NCBI GenBank assembly: GCA_947561395.2
Contig: OX387189.1
Span: 26,722,329-26,786,328 of the forward strand
DNA from: Buxus sempervirens
Lineage: Eukaryota > Streptophyta > Magnoliopsida > Buxales > Buxaceae
Length of the DNA: 64,000 nucleotides
Direction of reading: 5' to 3'
Made by a program: the position numbers and the translations under genes. The notes beneath the pieces were generated by a model, which was not told where the DNA came from, ran no database searches, and saw only the letters and a list, made by a program, of their open reading frames with translations. Position 1 is the first letter of the stretch, and each line of letters starts with the position of its first letter. Shown here in pieces: positions 23,439-33,707 of the stretch.

Positions 23439-26417
23439 TGTAACGCCCAGAACCCGGGTCAGTGCAAACCGGCACCCAACCCGAACCCGGTTCGCTACTG
23501 TAACAACCCAAGTCCGGTTCAACAACCAAACCCGAGGTGTTACCACGAAGCTAGGGTCAGATACAACCAAGATTCACAATAATTTTAAAATTTATAAATC
23601 AATTACATCAGAGTTATGGTGGCCAATAAAAACAATTCTTTATTCACTAATATCAATTCTGTTTACAATAACATTTATCTAATCAACATGTGGCATTAAT
23701 ACCAATTATAAGTCTACCCATCAAATTAAAACCCTATCTTCGCGATCTCTCCAAGCAACCTGAAAAATAGGGCAAAACGGAGTGAGATTTACATCTCAAC
23801 AAGTAGCAGGTGCATGCAATTTGAAACAGTCCAATGTAAGCAATAGTCATGAGGTATTCGATTAATCAACGATAAGACGAGAAATCCAAGTTATTCATGG
23901 CAATTACAAATAAGGCGATGAAACATATGATCATGTATAATTACCAGTAACTTGATGTTAACGAGGTAAAACTGACAAAAGCGACAAAACATTTGCCATT
24001 GCAGGACTCACAAAGATGATAAGTATTTGAGATGACACTCGACTAAATGCTGTTCCACCGTGTGGCTTAGGGGCAGTGCTACTTAATGATACTCAAGCCC
24101 CATGCAACGCAGCTTAGGCAAGAGCCGTAGTCACCGACTTATTGCGCACGAACCACGCAGAGTTGGACGTACCACCAGCATGCAGCACCAGAATCAATAC
24201 ATGGAGTGTGGTCGCTTATCCACATGTACAGGGAATCACCAGCGGCTCACCGGGGTGTCCCTCCAGACATAGGACCCTCCCAGAGCAAACTAACTTGCAA
24301 AGGGAAGCGCGCTCGCATATAGGAGTAACTCAACCCAAACTAAATACCACTTAGCTAACCAGCCAAAACTATGGATCCATATACAGCTAAGCCCACTGAC
24401 ACAAACCACGATAAAACCACATACGGGAGGACACGCTAATGTAGGAGGCATACACACTTTTACCCGTAAAGGATTACACATCTCTACACAGAGGATTACC
24501 CATCTCTGCTGTAAAAGATAGTATCAACTCTACCACAGAAGCCGTATCACCCAACCGTAAAATTAAAGAGAACAATATCATACCACATACCAATCCATAC
24601 CAAAGTATTCCATTCCATGTGAAATCCATGATTCAATCATAACAAATCCAATTATAGGCATTTTAAGAATAACCTATGCAATTTTTCCAATTATATTCAA
24701 AATAAAACTCAAGTATCATAAATCCGGTAAAATCTGAGTTTAGGCAATTCCAGTAGCCAATATTCCTATATAAAGCTCAAATAAAAGTAAATCAAATCAT
24801 GCTTGAACTTTTCCTTCTTAATCCCTTTATTAGAATCCAATTTCCTACCTTAGCACCTAAGCTAGTTTCTATTTGAATTTTCTGTATTTTATTTTTCCAG
24901 CATGTTCTACAGACCTAGAATGAAGTTTAAAAGATGTTTATAAGCTATAAATTTCAGTAGTATTATTTCTAGCAATATCCATACCCTTTGACTCTTTTAT
25001 AAACAATCCTTTCATTATAACCTTCTATTTATTGCTTAATCTTTCCCAATTAATTTTATAATTTTTATAGCTTAATTAGGTCCTTATAAAGATGCTAACA
25101 TGCTTAACTAATCATAAGAATTATTGGGTATTTATTCAAATTACAAAATCCCCAAAATCTACAAATTTTACTTAGAGCGCCTACCTCTACAGGGCTGGGC
25201 GATCCTAGGCGCTCGTGCAATTTTTAACAGAATTTTTCAGATTTTCCAATTTTGGATTCTTATGCTTTTGCTTTATGTTTTCTTGGTCTAAATTAACCTA
25301 CAAACTTTCTGAAACTCACCTAGAGCCTTCTAGAGTAATTTTTATGAATTAAATACCCTCCTACCCTTATTTACATAATCCAACTAAACTTTCTTCATTA
25401 ATTTGATAATTCCATCAAGAACACAAATCATGAAAATATAAGCAACTTGATTCCATGTAAATACAGTTCCGTCTAATCCATGCTAACCATATGAAATCAA
25501 AGAAATCAAAATCATGCAATTCCTCACGTTTTCCAAGGGTTACTACTTGCCTTATACGCTAAATCCTTCTTCTATTGCACCTTCTAATTCTGGACCAGAC
25601 CTTTGCTCCCAACCGCACCAAGCTAGACTCTTCCAATTCAAATCTCCACCGTACACAATGTAGTTCCATCAGTGAAGAACAAAACCTCCAAATTTGAAGG
25701 CGATCCACCGTACAGATTTTCCCCGATCGCATTTTGATGGTGGCTGGTCAGACACCTCCATTAGAAACCTCCTTCCTTTCTCTCCCTCTTTTCTCTCCAT
25801 AAGAAACCCACGAAAATTCCCTCTTGTCTAACCTTAATCTCCTATTTATACTAGGCTTTAGAAATCCTAAACCAACCCTAATTGGCCAATTTAATTTGGG
25901 CTAACCCAACCATGGTCTAGTTAATGTCTAATCCTTCTAATTTAATTCCTACTTTTTCTCCACCTTCTATTTTCTACTTAAACAATACTAATTAAGTTTC
26001 TTATTATCTAAACTCACGAAAATAACCTATTTTCGTGAAAATATTTAATTAAACATTTCTATCACTTAAAACCTTATTTTCTCCAAATTAAGACGTGAAA
26101 TCTCCTAATTACCCTTTTTCCCACTTTTAGGCTTTTATTAATTTCTTTTAATTTCTAACTTGTCAAAATATTTTGTTTTCTTCTATTTTCTAATTCTAAT
26201 TATTATTTGATGATCTATTTATTAATTACCCTTTTCTGAAAATTACCAAATTACCCTTTTTATTCTTTTAGGCTAATTTCATTAAAATTCTTTCTTTATT
26301 TTCAACTTAGAACTTATTTGAATTAATTATCCTCTAAATCTTCACTTTTTATTTTAATTAGGACTTAACTCATATTTTATTTTATTTATTTATTAGGTGA
26401 AAATTCGGGGTTTTACA
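23439..26417 (-). mobile_element. Solo LTR E of a different Ty3/gypsy family
   Basis: On the minus strand the element starts TGTAAAACCCCGAATTTTC and ends TTCTGGGCGTTACA, flanked by CCGGG at 23434-23438 and 26418-26422. The TGTAA-C-rich start and GTTACA end resemble LTRs of the Tekay/Del chromovirus group; that assignment is inference. Its 3.0 kb contain no recognised coding sequence, primer site or internal duplication, so a solo LTR is the simplest reading. It shares no modules with the A, B, D and F LTRs. Confidence 0.82.
25842..25850 (-). promoter_or_regulatory. Putative TATA box of solo LTR E
   Basis: The minus strand reads TATAAATAG, followed downstream by a purine-rich leader-like stretch; this supports the minus orientation. 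Confidence 0.55.
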
Positions 26418-26422
26418 CCGGG

Positions 26423-27240
26423 CATCACTAGACTTGAGTTCTAGGTTGCCAATTAAGCCAAAACCCAAAAACCATACGCTTGAAGGTGGAGAAACACGTT
26501 TTCAGCTAAAAGCACACAATTGCGTTTGGGGAATTGGGTGTAAATGTGGGAAGGCCGTTTGCATGTTTTACAGGCCAAGGTATAATGTGAATACCATATT
26601 GAATGAAGGTAATACAAGGTGGCAAGGTAAAGCCATGTTCTTTTCATGAATTTGGGGAATTTTGCAAGTATGATGTCCAAGCTCAATTTGGGGCAAGTTT
26701 TGAAGGTCAAGTTAAGGTGAACATCAAGTGGGAATGAAAAAAAACCTAATCTGGTGAAAAAATGAGTCAAAAATGGCCATTTCGGCATTAACCGGCAACT
26801 CAGGCCGGTTAAGAATAATGCTCTTCATATCCGGTATATATTGCCGGATACAAAGGCTTATGCCTGTATCCGGTCATTATTGCCGAATACAATAAGTCAT
26901 ATGCTTATCCGGCAATTAATGCCGGATACATGCAGAAAATAAATAAATTGGCTTTTTCAGCCCGAATTTTCAGAATAAAATGCCTAAACACTGTGAATAA
27001 TCCTTAGGCACCCCAAAGAAAATATAAAATGTCCAAAAAAAAATTAAAAAAAAAATATATTCCTTTAAGATTAAACATAATGTTGAAACTCAAAGAATAA
27101 GCTAAGGTGTCATATTTTTTTGATATCAATTCAATTCAAACATGTGTCAATCAAGCTTTAGAACTTGAAAATTGAGAAAATTCAGCAAATTTCAAAAAAA
27201 AAAAAGAATAAAACCTGGTTGGTTATTTTTATCAATCAAG
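26423..27240 (+). other. Element C leader, second part, with palindrome array
   Basis: Non-coding continuation of C after LTR E. Four palindromes lie at 26788-26812, about 26827-26852, 26866-26890 and 26905-26929. In the first, the outer arms are TTAACCGG and CCGGTTAA in place of GTATCCGG and CCGGATAC, yet complementarity is kept. The rest (26950-27240) is A/T-rich with no visible gene. Confidence 0.8.
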
Positions 27241-27244
27241 TCAA

Positions 27245-27945
27245 AAAAAAAAGTGGGACCTCTGGAAGCCCTAAAATATTCCATGAACCCTTGGTTGGCC
27301 TTCTTTTTACCAATCAAATCAAAAATTGTGGGACCTTTGGAAGCCCTAAAATATTCCATGAACCCTTGGTTGGTCTTCTTTTTACCAATCAAGTCAAAAA
27401 AAAAAAAATGGGACCTCTGGAAGCCCTAAAATACTCCATGAACCCTTTGTTGGTCTTCTTTTTACCAATCAAATCAAAAAATTGTGGGACCTCTGGAAGC
27501 CCTAAAATATTCCATGAACCCTTGGTTGGTCTTCTTTTTACCAATCAAATCAAAAAAGTGGGACCTCTGGAAGCCCTAAAATATTCCATGAACCCTTGGT
27601 CGGTCTTCTTTTTACCAATCAAATCAAAAAATTGTGGGACCTCTAGAAGCCCTAAAATATTCCATAAAAACCCTTGGTTGGTCTTCTTTTTACCAATCAA
27701 ATCAAAAAATTGTGGGACCTCTGGAAGCCCTAAAATATTCCATAAAAACCCTTGGTTGGTCTTCTTTTTACCAATCAAATCAAAAAATTGTGGGACCTCT
27801 AGAAGCCCTAAAATATTCCATGAACCCTTGGTTGGTCTTCTTTTTACCAATCAAATCAAAAAAAAAAGTGGGACCTCTGGAAGCCCTAAAATATTCCATA
27901 AAACCCTTGGTTGGTCTTTTTCGTACCAATCAAATCAAAAATTTG
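27245..27945 (+). repeat. Tandem repeat 1 in C leader, 74-81 bp, nine units
   Basis: Each unit has gggacctctggaagccc, a tggaa/ttcca short inverted repeat around 'gccctaaaata', then 'cccttggttggtcttc' and an A-rich end of variable length. Units begin near 27255, 27329, 27410, 27486, 27560, 27636, 27714, 27793 and 27869. Several reading frames stay open across the array on both strands because the unit is poor in stop codons; no protein is inferred. Confidence 0.88.
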
Positions 27946-28530
27946 TGGGCCATTTGAAAGCCTCTGAATTTCAAAAATCAAACTTTTTTGGGCCGTCTAT
28001 AAGCCTCTGAATTATAGACATATATCCTTTGGGCAGTGTAAAAGCCTCTGAATTTTAGACACAACCTTTTTGGGCCATTTGAAAGCCTCTGAATTTCAAA
28101 CATCAACCTTTTTTGGGCCGTCTATAAGCCTCTGAATTATAGACACATATCTTTTGGGCCATTTGAAAGCCTCTGAATTTCAAACATCAACCTATTTTGG
28201 GTTGTCTATAAGCCTCAGAATTATAGACACATATCCTTTGGGCCGTCTAAAAGCCTCTGAATTTTAGACATAACCTTTTTGGGCCATCTAAAAGCCTCTG
28301 AATTTTAGACATAACTTTTTTGGGCCATCTAAAAGCCTCTGAATTTTAGACACAACCTTTTTGGGCAGTCTAAAAGCCTATGAGTTTTACACACAACTTT
28401 TTTGGGCCGTCCATAAGCCTCTGAATTATAGACACGTATCCTTTGGGCCATCTACAAGCCTCCGAATTTTAGACATTTCTCATTCTTTGGGACCTTTGGA
28501 AGCCCTAAAATATTCCAAGAATCAAAAAAC
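27946..28530 (+). repeat. Tandem repeat 2 in C leader: hairpin units of about 42 bp with co-varying arms
   Basis: About thirteen units share the frame gggcc-[arm]-gcctctgaa-[arm']-'cacaacctttt'. Arm pairs come in types that change together: TTTGAAA with TTTCAAA, TCTATAA with TTATAGA, and TCTAAAA with TTTTAGA. A final unit near 28490 returns to the repeat-1 form with GGAA and TTCC. The array ends about 180 bp before the gag ATG. Confidence 0.88.
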
Positions 28531-28712
28531 CAAAAAAAAAGGAAAAATATAGAAAAAAAACAAATCTGGATTGGTGTTCACCTAACCTACTTGTCTACAT
28601 GTATAGGGGTGTGACTCAAGTTAAATGAAAGCTAACATGTTCTGTTAATTTTTTTCCCCAGGTACATTTACTTGCAATCATTGCTCCCGTGACCAGATCC
28701 AAAGCCCGCATC

Positions 28713-30808
28713 ATGAATACGGAAGAGAACCAAGCTCAAACCACCGTGCCCGCCCAAGACTTTGCTCAGCTGCAAGAGCAAGTGGCTAGTCTGGCCAAAA
28801 TGCTGGGGGACTTACTGGTGGCTCAGGCCCAACAGGCCTAGGCCCATAACCAAGCCTCTACTTCCCATCAAGCACCACCACCTCAGGCCTACATTCCGCC
28901 TCCGGCTCAACCCATGCCTGAGCCCATTTCTGAACCGGTCCTTGAACCTATTCTGATCAGGGAAAATACAGCAGAATCTGAGAAAGAAATAGAGAAGGAA
29001 AAAGCCAGGGAGGAGATGGAAAGAAAACTCCTGCACAAGATTGAAAGAATTCAGGAGGAACTGAAAGAAGTGAAGGGAGGAAATAGTTACAGAGGCACCA
29101 CCTTTGACGATCTGTGCATGTATCCAAACGTATGCCTACCGGCCAAGTTCAAGTGCCCGGACTTCAACAAATATGATGGCACTGGCTGCCCAATGAGCCA
29201 CTTAAAATTGTACTGTGGGGCTTTGTGCCAATTTGGTCGAGATGACAACATACTGATCCAACTCTTTCAGAGGAGTTTGACAGGGTCAGCCTTGAGGTGG
29301 TTTGCCACGGTGGACCACAAAAGGATCAGGAGATGGAAGGACTTGGCTAATGCATTTCTGGACCAATATAAATTCAACTCTGAGATTGTGCCAAACCGGT
29401 ACGACATGATGAGGATGAGCAAGGGGAAAGAGGAGTCTGTAAGGCAGTACGCCAAGAGGTGGAGAGAGGCGTCTCCCAGGTCAGGCCACCCATGCTGGAA
29501 CCCGAGATGATCTCAACATTTGTGGGCACACTAGGCCAACCTTTCTACAACCATCTGGTGGGTCAGATTACCACCAATTTTGCAGCCCTGGTGTAGGTGG
29601 CAGACCGGATTGAGGATGGGATCAAATCTGGCAAGATAATTGATTATTCCGCCTTGATCAGTCAACAAGACTCCATTCATAACAAGGGAAATGGAAATGG
29701 AAAGAAAAAATCTGAGGAAAGGAGAGAAGCAGAAGTGAATATGGTGCAGCTTCCCAAGGGACCCGTTCAAATCAATGCCCATCCAGTTCCTTTGCTGCCT
29801 ATCCAAATTAATGTCCCCTCTGCACAGCCTGTGAAGGAGGAAACAGAAGTAAGGAAGAGAAGGGAGTTTTCAAAACTGCCTATGAGACCATCTAAATTTT
29901 TGCCTACCCTACTTCAAAAGGGTTATGTGACTTTGAGGTTGCCAAATCCTCATGCAAGCAAGGGGAAGGGTTATGATCCATCTGCAATTTGTGAGTATCA
30001 TATGAGCACTTCAGGGCATACCATAGATCGTTGCTTGGCCCTAAAGCATGCAATTCAGGATTTGCTAGATAATAACTCTTTATCATTCAATTTAGTCACA
30101 CCCACTCCTCCTCCAACCAGCAACAATGGGGCAGGTAGCTCAAATGCAATAGGGTCAATTTTTTCAGGAAAAAAAAGATTTGACCATTCTCAACTTATTG
30201 CTCCAGTTGGTACCACAGTCTGGGTTTATTTTGAAAAAGAAGATGAAGGGGGCCACGTGGAGAAAGAGACTCACACAGGGGCAGATTTTAATATCAAGGA
30301 AAGGAAGGAAGAAGAAGCAGAAAAGCTAAAATTGAAGGAAAATACGGGTGAAAGGGCAGAGGAAGTGCAAACAATTCCATTTGAGCAGTTTGGGCAAACA
30401 AATGGCCTAGAACGGGATGTTGAACAAGAATTCAGTATGGACGATAATGATTGTCTGAAGGGTATGGAATCACTCTTCATACAAGAAGAAAATGAAGCAG
30501 AAGCAATTAAAAAGGGAGAATCCCAGGAAAAGAAAGAAGAAGAATCAAAAGAAAAGATTGAGGTCAGGTTTAAGTTGCCATTGATTGACTGGGCTGCTAT
30601 CCAGATTCCGTATCAAGGAATGTCACTTCTTTCAGAAACTGAGCACAATACCCCAGAGAAGGGGATCATCCCAAATCATGAAAAGAGAAACTTGCCTCAC
30701 TCAGCAGCAGAAAGAAATTTTCTGAAAAAGAAACAAAAGCTAGATTTTGCCTTTGAGAACAAGGGCAATTTTCAAATTACCTTGTTCTCTGAAAAGAAAC
30801 CCCCATAA
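28713..30808 (+). pseudogene. gag: Element C gag (decayed)
   Basis: The likely start is ATG 28713, shortly after the hairpin arrays. An N-terminal glutamine/proline-rich part leads to a charged helix (about 28970-29075), then the retrotransposon Gag core (about 29120-29640) with CLPAKFKCPDF, YDGTGCP and AKRWREA, which aligns with Gag of A and B. A variant zinc knuckle follows near 29989-30035 (C-x2-H-x5-H-x4-C). The C-terminal part is Lys/Glu-rich and ends at the TAA at 30806-30808. Lesions: TAG at 28839-28841, a frameshift near 29470, and TAG at 29594-29596. Nothing resembling protease or RT follows. If it once was functional, the product would have formed particles for C RNA while enzymes came from relatives such as A or B. 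Confidence 0.85.
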
Positions 30809-33694
30809 AAAGAATGCACATTTCTTGAGGACTCTAAGGAGCCTTGTTCTCAGGAGGTGATTTCAATAAAGGCTCTGTCAAAAAAAAAGAGTTTTCCTTT
30901 AACTTTTTTCTAAAAAAAAAAAAAAAGTTTTCAACAAGATCCTGTTTTACTTATGAGTCATATCTCCTATTGAATTTCATTAAGTTGAATATGACTTCGA
31001 CATTGGGCTCAATCTTGAGACCAAAATCGAAAAAAAAGACATTTTATATGAAAATTCAAATCTTTTTAAGTGTCATGAGAAGAATATTTCTGCAAAATTT
31101 TGAAGTGGCCAATCTTATGGACTTTAGAACCAAAGATGACCCGAAGTTTTCACTTGAAAGCAGCAAGTACAGAGATTTATTTCATAAAAATGCAGAGAGG
31201 ATCGCATCACTTGCTCGTCAAGGAAAAGCAGATGGAGAAGAAACTGAAAGATAAAATTTTTGCATTTGAAGATGACTCCTAATTTTCACGCTACATTGGA
31301 AAATATGGAAAGATTTGGATTACGAGGTTGATCCAGTGAGAAGGATGTTTTATGGTTGAAATTTTATCTTCCCAGGTGGCGGTGATAAAAAAAAAAGGAA
31401 AAAGAAAAAGAAAAATCCTGAGCCAGTCATGTAGTACAACTCTGTCAAGTCTGAAAATTCAAACTTTTCTTAAAATGATAAGAGGCCTTTCTTTCTTATA
31501 TCCCCAAAATTTTTGAAATCCCTAGTTAGACCCTTTGAGCTTGATAAATTTTTCCAAGTAACCTAAACTGAGAATTGCAACCCCACACTGGGGCAAATTT
31601 ATTAAGGCATAAAAAAGAAAAGAATGAAGGGACAAGAGAAGGGGGCATTATTGAAGTTCAAAAGGGATTTTGAAGATATTTTCAGAAAAAGGGGCAAAGA
31701 AAAAAAAAGAGGGAAAAAAGAAGAAAAAGAGATCATCAAATGCTATATCTTCAAAATTGTGAAGGGAAGAATGAGAAAAGAAGTTCAATACTGGGGAATA
31801 AGTTTCAAATGAAGAAATCAAAGTAGGGGAAAAACTTCATTACTGGGGGCAATTTTGTATTCATTCCAAGGGAAGAAATCCCTTAAAATTTGCAATTTCA
31901 GTTAACCCATTAGATCATATGGTATTTGAGCCTTTTATTCCTTTTGTTTCTAAACAAACACCAAGCCTTCGTTTCGTCCCATCCATAAGTCCTCTTTGAT
32001 TAAGAAATTTTGAATTAAGGCGGTTTTAACTACATAGTTGCTGGTGATGAAGGATTAAAAAAAAACAAAAAAAACAAAAAGAGAAAAATGGAGAAAATGT
32101 AGTGAAAACCCAGAAGGGCACTACATGGCAAATAATCAGCTATTTACAAGAAGGAAATCGTCAGAGAGAAAAGTCCAGAATTGGCATAGATCCAGGTGAA
32201 ATCTTCAAGTTGGTGGTTATTTTTCACTCTTCAAGTGATTGAGGAAAGTCTTCTTTTCAAGATTGAAGCAACATAATCAGAGCTATGGTATAAAGCATTT
32301 GTGAACAAGTTGATGGCCACCAAAATTGCCATTAGGAAATTATTGCTAAAGTTGAAATCATAAATTCTCATATCATGGATACAATGGAGAAACAATTGCT
32401 CTTCAATTGGATGAAGGAAAATGTCTTTCTAGACTGGGGCAAAATAGTCAGATTGAAAGAGTAGTCATATCTGGAGCATCAATTGACAAGCCGATGGTCA
32501 TGGGAATGATTCTAAAGGTTCTGAAGGCTTATTTTGGTCTTTCTTCATTTTCTGAAATAATCTTCTCATTATTCAACTTGATTTTAATTCTTTTGGACTA
32601 TATGATAATAAGTGGTTGGATCATTTTTCAAAAAAAATATATATAAAAACACAAAAAAGCAAAAAAATATATTTTTGGCCTATGATGAGCATCTATGTCT
32701 TTTCATAAAAGCATTGGTTTTGCAAGCATTAGAGAATTTTGAGGCCACTAGTATGAAACATATTTTCTGATTTTTGCATTTGCATTCTTTTATTAGGGTT
32801 TCTTTTTGGCAAAAGTTAAAAAAAAAGGAGGAAAAGAAAAACAAGAAAAAAAGAGAAAAAGAAAAAAGGGAAAAAAGAGGATCATCTCTGCTAAGGGGCA
32901 AGTACTTCTTCAAGCAACCAAAAACCAGGGCATGCTCAGTGTCTTTCCCTCTAGGTTTTCATTGAAATAAATTACAGCATCTGGAAGAAGCAGTTAGGCC
33001 TTAATCTTCGGATTTGAAAAAAAAAAGAAACTTCTAAGCAGTTGCATGTTTTCTCCTTTAAACAAAGGTTTCCAATTCTGAAGAAGGATTTTACTGGAGC
33101 AGTAAGAAGGCATGAATGAGAGATCATGGGTTGTAAGGGCATGAGGTTAGATCAACAGATCATGATTTTCAAATCCATCAATCAAGAAGAGGCAGTCACT
33201 TGGGCAGTTGAGAAGCATAAAGGCAGGTTATGAGCAACAATGGCACATACATCATTATTGAGAGAGCAAGAAGATGAAGAAGCAAAAGCAAGTTGCAGAA
33301 TATTCAAGTACAGGTTTGGGCATCAAATGGCACCCAGGAAAATCAAATAAGAAAATCAATCAGGAAAATTCAATAAAATATTTCCTTCCTTATTGTTGAA
33401 AAACATCAACAGTAATTGAGTTTGCAGAGGTCAATTTTAAATCCACATTCTTTTCAAAATTTGCTTGTTTCTGATTTCTTTTCATAGCCACGAGAGCTCA
33501 AAGAAATCTGAGATAAGGAAGAGACGCCACCCCGTCAGACTATACACAGCAGGGGTTTCATTGGCTATCTTCAAATCCATGTTTTTTATCACTCATTTGT
33601 TTGACCAAAGCAAGTTCAATTAATGAGGTGTCTTTCAAACGTGCAATTTTGAGTTGTGTCTATTCTTTGCTGTTCATTGTACTACAACTCCAGC
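30809..33694 (+). other. Element C 3' non-coding region
   Basis: About 2.9 kb, A-rich, with several poly-A or GAAA runs (30910, 31390, 31700, 32050, 32820). No protein domain was recognised; short open frames are in low-complexity sequence. The stretch at about 32670-32755 is homologous in reverse complement to 2713-2790. Confidence 0.7.
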
Positions 33695-33707
33695 AAAGAG
33701 GGGCAGC
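33695..33707 (+). other. Polypurine tract of element C
   Basis: AAAGAGGGGCAGC directly before the 3' LTR start TGTAGACACC; identical to those of A and B. Confidence 0.88.

Noticed and set aside
23439-26417. Complete small element or gene within C
   Set aside because: No primer site, no internal repeat pair and no coding sequence; terminal TG/CA and CCGGG copies fit a solo LTR.
27165-28010. 281-residue open frame across the C leader repeats
   Set aside because: It is a by-product of a stop-poor tandem repeat: unit lengths are not multiples of three, the frame flips between two translations, and the opposite strand is equally open.
31044-31254. Open frame after C gag suggesting an extra protein
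   Set aside because: Short, in A-rich sequence, without counterpart in A or B.
28713-33694. Possibility that C once carried a pol further downstream
   Set aside because: No RT, RNase H, protease or integrase motif is found in any frame of 30809-33694; the region is A-rich non-coding DNA.
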